From Fragilaria crotonensis (Eukaryota > Bacillariophyta > Fragilariophyceae > Fragilariales > Fragilariaceae), in contig JAKSYS010000166.1 in assembly GCA_022925895.1 (NCBI GenBank), positions 35,447-99,446 on the forward strand: a stretch of 64,000 bases of DNA, read 5' to 3'. A program made the translations under genes and the position numbers. Positions 10,880 through 22,818 of this stretch are shown in pieces. The notes under the pieces were generated by a model. It worked only from the letters and a program-made list of their open reading frames with translations, was not told the origin of the DNA and ran no database searches. Numbering within the stretch: the first letter of the stretch is position 1; the number at the start of each line of letters is the position of its first letter.

Positions 10880-13800
10880 CTGCAACACCGTCATTACCCA
10901 TCGAACGACAGCAGAACAGATCGGAGTTGGAAGCAGGATCTTTTTTCGACCAAACTGTTGCCGAACACTCGCTCCATACTCTCCCGACAGCTCCTTTACT
11001 TCTCCTCCAGAAACAGCGACCAGGAAGAAAAGCATGGTCGACCCCATCAGATCCTCATCCTCACAATAGCTACGGCGATACAATTAGAGAAAAACCAAAG
11101 AACGGCATTCGAGTATTCTTCCAAAATGTCAAAGGATTGTCACATTCTACCGGTTTGGAAGACTACAATTATTACATGTCAAGTCTAAAAGCCTACGACG
11201 TCGATGTCGCTGGACTAGCGGAAACCAATACCGCGTGGCAACACCCGCATCTTCAACAAGACTTCCGGAAGATTGTTCATAAGCATTTCCGACAGAGTAA
11301 AATCAGCTTTGGGAGTCCCAATCAAACTGTCGATTCCTGTTCCTTAAACGAAACGTATCAATCTGGAGGGGTAGCAACAGTGACTCAGGGTACTATGACC
11401 GCCAGTATATATGGCAATTCCATCTATGATGATACCGGTCTTGGTCGATGGGCAGGATTTACACTGCGGGGAAAGGAGGACTACAAACTCAGCATTATAA
11501 CGGCATACCGGACCTGCGGAGGAAATGTCAAAACATCATCGGTTGGCAGCGTCTATAGTCGCGAATACTTATATTTTCGCTCACAAGGCATCGCACACCC
11601 AAATCCTCGGAGACTATTCTTCACTCAGATCGGGGAAACAATACGTCGATTGAAAGAGGCTGGCCACATTATCATTCTAATGATGGATGCAAATTCCGAC
11701 CTGTCGACCGACCACAGCTTTCAGGAATTCGTAGCCGAATGCGATCTACACGACGTCCACCAAAGACATCCACCCCCATCCACGTACATCGGATCAGCAC
11801 ATAGGCGAATTGACTACATTTTTGGATGTGAAACCCTGATTCAAACTCATTATCGGTCAGGATCCCTATCATATTATGAAGGCCCACATTCAGACCACCG
11901 CGGACTATTTGTCGACATAATTCTACCTGAGTTCGCGAAGTATATGTATCAGCAGAAGATGGCACCAGCATCTCATCGCGCATTACACACGGGTAATCCT
12001 GAACTAGTCTCAGCTTACTTGAGCGAGGTAAGGAAAAATTATCAAGCACATAAGATGGTCGCGCGCATCAATCATCTATATCAACGTCATGAAACCATGG
12101 AGAAGGACGAGCTCACTCGTCTCCTCACCGGCTGGGACGCCGATCAGGGACGAGCATTAGCGGCAGCCGAGCACAAACTTAGCCGGCCCCCGAAAAAATA
12201 TCAATGGTCGCCAACTCTCAGAAATTCTGCATTGATAAGAAAGTATTGGGTAAGGCGTCTGAGGGAGTTAACACATAACGAGTGTTATCACGATTGTTTT
12301 CAACGATGGCAACGCGACATCCAAAGGTACGATCCACAGTTTGTACTTCCTCGTTTAACTGAGGTTTTGTCTATCGAGTCGGTCAGGAGGGAATTAAACT
12401 TGGCAACCAAAGCATTTCGTAAGGCGCAATCGAGCTCTGTCGACCTTCGACTAAAGTCATACGAGGATCTCATCGGGGTATACACAAGTGATGCAAACCC
12501 CTCCACAAAGGCAGAATCTCAAAGGAAAGCAAAAGTACTTATGACAACGATTCAGACCGAAACATGTAGAAAAACATTCGGATGCCTACGATCTGTTGTG
12601 AAACCTATAGTGCACTCGGGATTGTCATCGCTCCTGGTCCCTCAACATCCATCGGATCCACACCACAATGCAAACTCCGGAAAATCTGTGCATGAAATAC
12701 TTCGGGAGACACCATCAGAAGACCTACAATGGGAGACTGTTATCGACCGCTCTGACATGAAACGACATCTTTTGGATTATAATCGGGAAGCCTTTAGAGC
12801 GGCAGCAGCCTCCCCATGCGGGCATGGCCTCATCTATAACGCAGTCAAGTTCACAGGTTTATCACCTGCAGCAAATGACGTATTGAAAGGCATTGTTCCC
12901 CCGGAGTGGCACGGCGACGATCAAGCCTTGAAAGAGTTTCTTGCATCCTTCACAATACCCAATCATATTGCGGACGTCGGCCCAATTGGCACCAATATAT
13001 CGGAAGAGGACGTCACAACAGGGTTTCGCAGATGGCGGGAGACGACCACGACCTCACCCTCTGGACGTCACCTTGGTCATTATAAGGCTCTCATTCAAGA
13101 TCCGGAATGCCTCGCATGTCTAACGAAGTTTCTCCACATGACCCTATTCCATGGAATTGCTATCCCTCGTTGGTGCCAAGCCACTAGCGTATTAATTGAA
13201 AAGGATCCAGGTAGACCATGCATAAATCGTCTACGTATTATACATCTGTTCGAGGCTGACTTCAATTTCTTGCTAAAAATTTTGTGGGGCTCAAGGTTGG
13301 TCAAGAGGGCAGTTGAACACGACTTATTACACGATGGACAGTTCGGATCTGTCCCAGGGAAAACAACGATGGATCCCATTATGTTGACGCAACTTACCAC
13401 TGATTTATCCAGGATCCTGAAAGTGAACATGGCAAGATTCGACAATGACGCCTCCGCTTGCTACGACCGGATTATCGTGGCGTTTGGTATGTTAGCGGCA
13501 CGGCGCTGTGGAATGCCGGAGAACGCCATTCGGACACATTCATCCGCGCTCCAACTCATGCAGTATGCAGTAAAGACGGTGTACGGAGTCTCGATTGACA
13601 AATACCAAGGTACCGATATCGAGCCTTTGTTTGGCACAGGTCAAGGGAGCGGGGCCTCTCCAGCAGTGTGGTTGTCCTTGGTGGTCTTATTACTCAATAC
13701 CCTAGAAAAGTTAGTTCCCGAACGACTCAATTTTGAATCCCCGAACGGACTTTTGACTCACTCTTGACTCGTCGACGCGTTCGTGGATGATACATCATTG

Positions 13801-16631
13801 GGTATCAACGATTTTTACTCAGAAATGCCTATGGATGACTTGGTACAGCGCCTTCAGGAGATTGCCCAAACATGGGAGCGCATCTTATCTTTATCCGGTG
13901 GAGCTCTAAATCTCAAAAAATGCAGTTGGTACATCATGTATTGGGATTGGGTCAAAGGCCGACCACAATTGAGAGTGCGCGATCAGGATGACCCAATGGT
14001 GAACCTAAAAATGTCGTTCACTCCCGTACCGTCACAAGTCATCCCTAGAATGTCGCTTCATACATCCTCTCGGGTTCTTGGAGTTCAACTATCTCCATCT
14101 GGGAATTTCTCGGAGGCGATACGTGTTTACAAAGCGAAGGCTGATTCTTTCGCCGCCAGAATTAAGTCGCCGCGTATCGGCCTTTCTGAGGCAATTATTT
14201 TCCATCGTTCCATTTATGTTCCGACGATGAGGTATGGACTGGCTGCCATTTCGGCATCTGAGGAGGATTTGGCGGGAATCCAGAGCAAGGTCCTCGCGTC
14301 TTTGCTGCAAAAAATGCACGTCAGTGAAAAAATACCAACGTCTATCCGGCATGGCCCGATTGAGCTCGGAGGGTTAGACTTATATGACATGCGCACAGAA
14401 CTCGGAATTGAAAGTCTGAAATTCCTCCGCAATTCAGTATTCTCAAACTCGGCGGCCGGACAAATGATAATCATGAATCTTCAATACTTACAACTCGAGG
14501 CAGGAATCGGTGAATCTATCCTGGAAAATCCTCAAATTGACATCTCGTACTTGACCCCTTCATGGTTGACTTCCGTCCGAAACTTCCTGTCCAAGCACAA
14601 CATGTCCATTACTCTGACTGACCAACCCACAATCCAAGCAGCCGGACCACATGACCAATTCATTATGCAATCCCAACATTTGTCTCGATATACCCCCGGC
14701 AACAGCATGACCTGAATCTGGTCCGCATATACCTTCAAGTGAGCACTCTGGCGGATATGACTGATGCGGACCAACCGAACCGAATCCAATTACCTTACTT
14801 GGAGGGGCAAAGACCGAGGGAGTGGGAAGAGACCATGACATGGCCCAGACAATCGACACCATCACATTCTCAGCGGCGATTATGGAAGAGGTTCATCGAA
14901 TCATCTTATTTAAGATATATTCCATACTGGAAACAAAACCCACTGTATACAGCATCACGCACGAGGTCAACTTTTCGTGAATCAATGGAGGCTCCTCCAC
15001 AGACTGAAACTTGCGCGACCAAGATGCCTCTCCTGGAGTACCTCAAGACCCTACCGAGGACGCAACGTCGTCTTGTGGGAGATGTAGTTCAAGTTGCAGA
15101 CGACGTCCAAGTCTGGCGAGCCTTCCGTTCCAAAGAACGCCTTTTCTTCGCAACGGACGGAGGTCTTCTCGGAACTCACGGTACATTCGGATGGATTTTA
15201 ACATCGTCAAAACATATCTTATTCACATGCGGGGGGCCTGTTGACGGACCGAGGGACACAGCAAACTCCACAAGGTGCGAATTGAGCGGTATTGCATCTG
15301 CTCTACTTGTTATCGCATCGATATCACGCAATTGGGGACTTCCTCATCGTTGCACGTTTCGCTGCATCACCGACAGTCGCGCAGCACTCTCAAAGATACA
15401 CAAACAAATTCGTCGACGCCATGTGGATCATCGACAGCCATATGACTCGGATCTGCTGCTCCTCATTCGATCTCTTTTAATTGAAATTCGACGAATCGTT
15501 GCATTCAAATGGGTCAAAGGTCACCAGGACGCAATCAAATCATACGATAGTCTCCCTCGTTCAGTCAAATTAAACATTGATGCAGATTTCATTGCTACTC
15601 GTTATCGAGAACGGGGAAAACTGAAGTCTACCCCTAAGGTCGATCACTGCTTGGCGCAACGAGTGTCAATATCAATATTGGGATCCCGCCTAACGAGTCA
15701 ATACGACTCTTGTATCCGGTATCATATCAACGGCTACCATCTGAAGCAGTATATGCAGGCGAGGAAGGATTGGAACGAAGACACCTGGAACACAATCGAT
15801 TTCGGAACGTTCGGACGACACTGTCGCAGGCTGTCAACATCACACAGAGCGTTTAACATGAAACTTGTTCATAATCAACTCCCACTCGGCTTTCGACGAC
15901 ATCAACGATCAACCAGCAAGGACGACTCTTTAAAGAAGTGTCCCTGTTGCGGCATGGCAGACGAAGATGAACACCATTTGTTCCGATGCATTGCAAATCC
16001 ATTCCATACAACAGGAATTACGCAACTACGAAGAGATACAGTGAGTGGACCACATCCGTTACGAAAACTCCTTACGGAAGGCATCACACATTGGGTGAAC
16101 ACCGGATCTTCCAATTTTCAGGTATGCATAACCGATTATCCATCCCATATGCGAGAAGCGGTCCGAACCATTACAGCAGAGCAAGCGGCGATTGGCTGGG
16201 AAAATGCCATCAAAGGGTTTTTAAGCAAATCTTGGATGGACATCGCATCGATGGAATACGGGCATACAAACAAGTCGATCACAGAGGGGGAACGCCGCAT
16301 GCGTCGGTGCATGGATGCACTGTTCAAATTTTCGCGCGGCATATGGAAATCCAGAAACTCCGTGCTCCACGAATCGGAAGAGGCCGTAAACCAGCGAATG
16401 AGATCAGCGACGGCGGATACTATCATATATCTGCATTCACAGGCGGATCAAATATGCCATGAAGACCGATACTTATGTGAGCTTCCACTCGACAAGATAC
16501 TGAGGAGTTCCCCGTCAACTCAACGCCGCTGGCTCAAAAGAATGAAGGACTCAAAGATACTTCATACACGACGGGGTGAACGCCAAACGCTGATAACGTC
16601 CTTTTTTCGTCGTTCTGACCCACCGCCATAA
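10876..16631 (+). pseudogene. LINE ORF2: endonuclease, reverse transcriptase, RNase H
   Basis: About 1,918 codons when read across one TGA (13765-13767) and one base loss in a C5 run near 14690-14697. The APE-like endonuclease is at about 11100-11930 (FFQNVKGL, LAETNTAW, MMDANSD, RRIDYIF, GPHSDHRGL). The RT spans about 13180-14250: DGQFGSVPGKTTMDP, ARFDNDASACYDRI, GTGQGSGASP, then the catalytic FVDDT just after the TGA. RNase H at about 15150-15600 keeps its acidic residues (FATDGG, TRCELSG, CITDSRAAL, LNIDADF). A CPCCGMADEDEHHLFRC cluster follows at about 15941-15991. The protein would nick target DNA and prime reverse transcription. Outside the two lesions the frame is intact. Confidence 0.92.
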
Positions 16632-16752
16632 TCTTTGAATATTTTTAGCATAAAATACCTCGCGCTACGGCGCCGGGTAGGGGTACACATTCGAGTCCGT
16701 GCGGTCTTGAAACGGTGACAACCCAATAATTAGGTTTTGTTTTGTTTTGTTT
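16632..16752 (+). other. LINE 3' UTR and TTTTG-repeat tail
   Basis: Non-coding 3' end terminated by a short run of TTTTG units (about 16735-16752) in place of poly(A), directly abutting the target-site duplication. Tails of short tandem repeats are known in several LINE clades. Confidence 0.75.
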
Positions 16753-16766
16753 CATTGATTGGGACT
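16753..16766. repeat. Target-site duplication of the LINE, right copy
   Basis: Exact second copy of CATTGATTGGGACT, which also occurs at 7744-7757. Confidence 0.9.
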
Positions 16767-18690
16767 GGGAGATCTTGGTAAAGATCATGTCTGAGCAGAT
16801 TAACTCCAAGAAGTATCTGATGTGTTGGAAGTGTCAGATCATTGGGATTGTCCACCAAACCAAGGATACTTCTGCACAGCAGCTCTTTCATCTTTATCCG
16901 TGACACTCTAAGCAGACGAAAAGTCTGCAGAGTAGAGTCGTGCAGCATGACGAAGACTGTTTTCTGTAACTCCTTCATAAACTTCAAGCCCCTAACCAAG
17001 TTGGGGACTCCGGCTTCTTGTTACTAGTATCTGCCTTCCTAGTAGTAGATGTATGCTGGAATTGTTAAGCAGAACTTACAGTGTGGAGCATGTAGCAAAA
17101 GTGCCTATGAGAAAAACAAAAAACCTTTTGGGGATCTGGAAAGTGGGTTTTTAATGGATTCAATAGTTGAAATACTAAAACACCTTTATATTCCTCCTTG
17201 AACATTCCGTAACCTCATTTCGGTCCATTCCATTATTGACTAGTAGTGCTACGATGGTGCAGCCAAAGTTGTGCCAATTGTAAATAGTTGAAATAGAACT
17301 TGACTTAAGGATACTTCTGCCGTTGCTTCACACACAACAAGCAAATGTGAAGGAAAGTAGGATAAGCGATACGCACCAAGAAAACCTCAGTTGTAATTTG
17401 GTTTTGCAAGGCCTTGTATGTGCATTCACAAATTTTACCAGTACTATCGATAGTAGCGCAGATGACAATTGACGAAAAAAGAAATGTTGCGAGTTGCGAC
17501 CCTTGTCTTCGTTTTTTTTGTGCTACTGCACTACTCGCTACTCGGTGTACGGTTTCTGTGCACCCAGTACCCAGTACGAGTACCGTTCGCGCCATTCAAC
17601 GATACGGGCAGGAAGTGTATGTTCATAATTAATAGAGAGGTCCGGGCTACTGTAATTTACAGTGTGAAAGCCCTTAACCTTGCGAAGATATAGTTTTTTC
17701 TGCAACGTAATTTACACTGTAAAATAGATGTCCGGGTAAACTTGTTTTACAAACAAAAAAACAAAACGAAGATTCCTAAGGAGTCTTTCATGATTTTAAA
17801 GTAAGATTCCATCCATCTACCGGCGGATGCACCATTTGAGACCTTCCATCAATCACTCATCGCGCGACAAGAACGTCACCATGTCGACACGACGATGGTC
17901 ATCGTTTCTGGAACGCCATTGTTGTCTCGTTCATTAACTTGTTCTCCCTATAGTCACTAGTACCAAATACTCCAGTACAATATTGGTCTACTAGAGTCTA
18001 GAGTCGAATAGTAGTACTCCAAATACACGTCGTTCCAGTCGATGACCTACAGTACTACCGGTGGCTACTCTCAAACGTCTGAGTTGGCATGCTGAGTTGT
18101 TCGAAAGACGAAGCAAAACATCGCAGTTTGAAACTGGAGCTGCTGCTTCTGCAACTTGAAGGCATTGTTATCCATCCATGACAACGGTGACGGTGACGGC
18201 GCTCATCCACCTGAGATGACGAGGAGCACCTGTCAATGATCTAGCTTTTTTCGATGGGTCTTAAACGGAAAAATCGTCATTTCTTCCATTGTAGCTATCA
18301 CCCAAATTAAGGGCGTTCACCACATTGCTATTGCAATCATCATCTTTGGCATCAGCACAGACGACATGGAATTTTTGTGTTTGCGCCCCAGAATCCAGAC
18401 TTCTGCAAAACATAGCCGCCACATGATTAGTTCGAATGCTTTAACATAAACTTGTATCCAACTACCTGGTACCACCTTCAACGTTGGTCAATGTAAAGAT
18501 GCAACGTGGAACTAAGAACTGAATGAATTGAACACGTGGAATGGAATTCTGGTGATGTGAATTTGTTTGCAAATGTGCTCTTCAAATGTACGGTATGTCC
18601 TGAAATAACATAAGTTTGAGAGCGAGTCCCGTTTCACTTTGAACGGAACATTGGGCTCAGATCCGGTACTGGGGTTAAAAAGGGAAAATT
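16767..18690. other. Intergenic region, remainder of the LINE-split relic
   Basis: The minus-strand frame at 16767-16999 (LHDSTLQTFRLLRVSRIK, SILGLVDNPNDLTLP) appears to be the other part of the relic left of the LINE. Beyond it I see no gene. ACTGTAATTTACAGT at about 17649-17663 is a perfect palindrome with a related copy near 17708-17727. An AGTACT-type cluster lies at about 17950-18060. Confidence 0.35.
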
Positions 18691-18707
18691 AGATCCGATT
18701 AGGTTTC
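18691..18707 (+). repeat. Solo copy of the 12-kb element's end sequence
   Basis: AGATCCGATTAGGTTTC is identical over 17 bases to the outer end of the right inverted repeat of the composite element (complement of 39568-39584). It sits about 165 bases upstream of the DHHC gene. It may be a transposon remnant or a shared binding motif. Confidence 0.5.
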
Positions 18708-18869
18708 GGCTAATGGCCAACAAAGGAAAAAATCACTGGGGCGAAATCGAAAAACCACGAATCCAAACAACGATTAGTAGATTATCGACCAATCCGACCC
18801 CTCTGAATACACACATTTACCACCGCCTGAAAAGCACAGTAGCATCTCATTCACTTCACTATATTTACG

Positions 18870-20067
18870 ATGCAGACAACACGCGAACGGCGTAAAGCAA
18901 AGGACGTTACGGTTTTGTCTCCGTCAGGTCTTTCATCAACACCTTCAACACCTCAAATCGCTGCTGTTCGACGACGAAAGTGGGGCACTGGACCTTTCGA
19001 TGAGAACTGGTTAAACCTCGATTGCTGCGGGCTCGTGTGTGCTTTTATCACGTACTGTTTGCACTGCTACGGTATTTTTGCCGTATGTTTCATACTGATT
19101 CCACCTTGGATGTCAGATACAGTAGAAGAGCGACGATCCATTACTCCCTTTGGACATACTCACCGTTTGCTCTTCTGCATTGTGGCCGTGCTGGCGTGTG
19201 TGGCGCATTTCAAGGCCATGACGACTGATCCGGGTGCAGTTCCACCGGATGCGTCCCCTTTAGAGTTTCCTGAAGAAACGAACACGGAGGAAGAAGGTGG
19301 GGATGTCATCATCTCAACAACGCAAAAAGGGAAGCGTCTCTGTCGACGTTGTAGGTCTTTCAAGCCACAGCGCGCGCATCATTGCAGGTGAGTTTTCCAA
19401 CAGTATGCGTCTGTTGAAGTCTTAATCGACCAGTTGCCTAAATTCTTCGAGTCTCTCTCTGCACGACTCAAATGATTTTCCAGTGTCTGTCGGCGATGCA
19501 TTGTCAAGATGGATCACCACTGCCCTTGGGTGAACAACTGCGTCGGAATTGGCAATCACAAGTATTTTTTTGCTGTTCATCTTCTACACGTTCCTCTCCT
19601 GCATCTATAGCATGTCATTGGTGGTCCTTCGATTTGCCATTTGCATGCAGCGGGCACATCCCTATGTCCACCAGCGAAGCATGCATTGCTTCGACCAACC
19701 GACTGATTTGTTGTACATTCTAGGGTTGGTTGCTGAATCGTTACTGTTCGGACTCTTTACATCTTGCATGATGATTGATCAGTGGGATGTCGTTAACAGC
19801 AACGTGACTCACATCGACCGGTTGAAGGGAGAGTCCGGAGGAGATCGTGTGGCTGGTTTGATCGAAGTTTTTGGACAGCTCAAGGGCAACATGTCTTCTC
19901 TCAGATGGGATTGCTTGTCGCCATTTGCGAAGGTTTACTTTCCGAAGGGAATGCACGATGATATCATGGGTTTTTGTCGCCCATGTAGCGGCTTTATGGA
20001 AACATCCAGTGTCGAAATGAGCACGTCTAGTGGGCGAATGGTACGGAGTGTCGCTGAGATTGTATAG
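18870..20067 (+). CDS. DHHC-type palmitoyltransferase (one intron, one frameshift)
   Basis: Transfers palmitate to protein cysteines at endomembranes. Exon 1 (18870-19387) has two membrane segments and starts the Cys-rich domain ([15 protein letters not shown]). Exon 2 starts at 19484 and continues [20 protein letters not shown], with the catalytic DHHC intact. After NHKYF the frame must shift by one base in a run of seven T (about 19565-19571). Six T would read into [20 protein letters not shown], the third membrane segment, and on to the stop at 20065-20067. The C-terminus includes [19 protein letters not shown], resembling the post-TM4 region of the family. The extra T is more likely a consensus error than decay, because everything downstream is well preserved. 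Confidence 0.9.
19388..19483 (+). other. Intron in DHHC gene
   Basis: A 96-nt intron with donor GTGAGT and acceptor GATTTTCCAG. It joins HHC-AG to T-GTCTGT, giving HHCSVCRRC, exactly the family spacing. Confidence 0.88.
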
Positions 20068-20480
20068 CTTAATATCATTAGTCTTCGCTGTATAAGCAAT
20101 GTCATTTTTTTTCTACTCCCGCTTGGAAAAACGAATTGTTGCCGCAGTTGACGCGGAACTTGACATTGACCAATTCGATTTCGCAAGAACCCGCAGATGC
20201 CTAGGGTAGAAGTACGAAGTGCTTGCAAGTCGATAGCACGTTAGATCTCGTGCCTTCGGCCCTATGCATCGATACATTATCAGAGAGTCCTACACAACCA
20301 CCTATGAATACAAGTGCTGATTGGTTAAAGCATCTACGTCCCTTTTGTGTGGAGTTGGGGTTGGCAAAATCGGGCTCGGAGATTCTTCTATGACACTGAC
20401 ATGATGAGATTCCAATAGCTGCCATAGTTTGCAGCGTGTCAAATCCTTGGTCGATCAATGTTCTTTCCAGTGCTTTGGTA
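20068..20480. other. Convergent 3' flank between DHHC and spermidine synthase genes
   Basis: About 410 bases between two convergent genes. No further ORF or RNA is supportable. Confidence 0.4.
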
Positions 20481-22818
20481 TCAGCACATAATTTTCTCTC
20501 CCTTTGCGACGTCTCTCGTTAGGACGTCCAAGTCGAGCATGTGCAGATGTCTGTTACGAAGCGGACTGATCTTCCTGCTCCAGCTCGTGTCTAACAGCTT
20601 TTTGGTCACGCCACAGGAAGAACTACTGGTTGTGCTTTTTTGTCCGAAGTAGGACGCAATCTCTCCGAAAGCTGTCGCGATAAGCTCTTGCCGGGGAAAC
20701 GAAGTCGCGGGAAGATTCGAATCCGTATTGTGATAAACGACAGATCCCTTCGACAGACTCAATTTCGCGATAAGTGTGGCCTCCCCTTCTCCCGAAACTC
20801 TTTCAAAGGCGTCAGACCAAGACGTCACGCCGTTGACGTTGCGAAAAATTCGGCACTCCTCTGGCTCAGGATATTGACGGCAGTGAGCTGTTTCCCAAGA
20901 CTTGTAGGGCCGTTGATAATCCTGCATGGTCGCTCCGTCAAAGTATTTAAGTGAAGACTCGCCAGATTTCGTGGGAAGAAGCCTTTCTCGGATTCGAAGG
21001 TTGATCTGAGCTTCGTTTCGATTCCATTCCTTGGCACACGCCTCAGACTTGCAGGCAGCGAGATAGCTCCAGTCGTATTTGAAGTCGCTGTGAATGTCGT
21101 GGTAGATAAACACGTGTTGGAACCCAACGGCTTCGATCGTTTGGAACAGACTCGCCCTATTCTTGTTTATTCCAAACTGTTCACCATAGGCAGCACTACG
21201 TGGAGTCATACCAAGCTGCACAACGAGAATGCCATCTTCCGTCAGCGCCTCATTCATGGTTCGCCAAAATGTTTATCCTGGTACAATTGAACGGCGAAGG
21301 TGACATTGTCCTCAGGGTCCAACGCATCCATAACAATGACATCAAAAGGGTTAGTCTTCAATTCCTCAGGGACGTCGCCGTCGGTGTTGAATCGGTTCAC
21401 AAACCACCCAAAGGCATCTTCACACCTTAAATCAGTCCTTTCGTCGTCGAAACAATTGTCACTTCCGAAACCGGAGCAGTTGTTCATTTTTGGTAGCCAA
21501 TCACGAGCAGCCTGGACGATTCCAGGGTCAATTTCGATCATCATGCACACCTCAATAGACTTGTGCTTCAGAATCTCTCGAAGAGTCGCGCCCTCACCAC
21601 CTCCTACAATGGCGGCGCGCTTTGGTGCACGAGTGTGAGCAAACATAGCCGGATGAACAAGTGCCTCGTGGTAGGCCTCGTCTCCCTTCAAAGTGCTCTG
21701 CATAACCCCATCCATGAAGAGCAGTCGGTTGGGAGCAAACAGTTCTGGATGCTGGGTGTAATAATTGTCGGCTCCCGCTTCTTGGCTCCTCTCGTATGAG
21801 TCAACGGATTGAAGAGTGGTGTGGAGTGTTTCCCATACATGAATTGCTTGAAAGTCAGTTTCGGTGGACCCAATCTGTGTGAAACAACATGTTAGAAAGC
21901 CGCCAATGCAAGGCATTTATGCAGACTCAGGCAACTACTAACCTCCTTCTTGTAGTAATTCCGATCCTTCTCATGCAGTAAGAACTCAGACAGGTCATGT
22001 TCGAACTTCGTTCCTTGGTATTCGAAAACAGCTCGAAGGGCGTGGCGAAAGAGTGCTCGTTTCTTGTCACCTACTCCAAAGTACGTTTCAAGAATAGGTA
22101 CCGCGTCGAGGAGATGGTTATGCATGCCTGCAGAGTAAAGATCCACCGAACAGGAAAGATTTTCTGGGTCCGTTGCGACTATCATGTGGCTACCACCAGT
22201 CAGCACCGCAACGCATGTAACAGCCACAAGCTTCTGGCAATGCAATGACAAGATCGCGAGATCGAAATCCGTGGAAACGTCCCAAATGGTGTCCATGATG
22301 GCGTCTTGGATCCGGCTTTGATCAGCCAAGAAATCCGCATCCAACCTTTGAAACTCCATAATGACCTGAAACGCAAATGGGCCGTCACGACCATCCGCTT
22401 TGGACGGGGCGCCGCCTCCATACTGTCCGTAACCTTTGGCGAAGAAAATTTCATCCAGAATTAGCTCGTCAATCGCAGTGCATTGAGTTTCCTCACACGA
22501 GGAGGCCACGACTTTCACCAATGATCTTTGGTATCGGGCTGTTGATCGAAGGAATTCTTGTGTCATGAGCGAAGCGGAGCCCATGGACGAGAGTGCCAAT
22601 CGGGAATTCAAAAGTGTGGCAAATTGCGTCTTGTACATCGTACCAGCAAAATAGGAGAGCACAGCTACAACAAGAAGTGAAATCATAAAGAAAAATGAGG
22701 ACACCTGCAACCCAGGGTGCGACGCGCACATCTCAACCTTGGTGTCATCTATGATCGGAATGAACTTTCCACATATAACAACAGTATTAGGGCTCGAAGT
22801 CCTCTTTGGATCAGACAT
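20481..22818 (-). CDS. Membrane-anchored AdoMetDC-like / spermidine synthase fusion
   Basis: Exon 1 (22818-21943, 292 codons) has a membrane segment at residues about 41-59 (SFFFMISLLVVAVLSYFAG), then a region resembling S-adenosylmethionine decarboxylase (GGSHMIVATDPENLSCSVDL, residues about 208-227). Exon 2 (from 21874) is a spermidine-synthase fold: GGGEGATLREIL AdoMet-type loop, MMIEIDPGIV, and VMDALDPED with the catalytic Asp. A single T is missing in CATTTTGG near 21264, shifting the frame before MNEALTEDGILVVQLG, which then runs to 20481. Aminopropyl transfer from decarboxylated AdoMet to putrescine or a related amine is expected. The decarboxylase part lacks the canonical ESH and FTCG residues (GSH and YSAG here), so its activity is doubtful. 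Fusions of these two domains are known in diatoms. Confidence 0.85.
21875..21942 (-). other. Intron in spermidine-synthase fusion gene
   Basis: A 68-nt intron, phase 0, donor GTTAGT and acceptor TTTCACACAG. It joins NYYKKE to IGSTETDFQ. Confidence 0.82.

Larger units (their letters stand above)
7758..16752 (+). mobile_element. Full-length non-LTR retrotransposon (LINE), 9.0 kb
   Basis: A complete insertion bounded by a perfect 14-bp target-site duplication. It has a short 5' UTR (about 95 bases), ORF1 (7853-10879), ORF2 (10876-16631) and a 3' UTR ending in TTTTG repeats. ORF2 carries an APE-type endonuclease, reverse transcriptase, RNase H and a C2HC-type Cys/His cluster, in the order expected for RNase H-bearing LINEs. 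The reading frames are interrupted only by three in-frame TGA codons and one single-base shift, so the copy is young or very slightly damaged. It landed inside an older degraded coding relic. Confidence 0.93.

Noticed and set aside
13767-13782. Selenocysteine at the TGA in LINE ORF2
   Set aside because: There is no SECIS-like evidence, the position is not a known Cys in RT, and the other two TGAs in the element suggest mutation.
17414-17693. Small plus-strand ORFs before the DHHC gene
   Set aside because: They are short, mutually overlapping, without motif, and lie in AT-rich sequence with palindromes.
19561-19609. A 48-nt intron (GTATTT...CTATAG) in place of the DHHC frameshift
   Set aside because: It would remove most of the third membrane segment, which reads normally if one T is dropped from the run.
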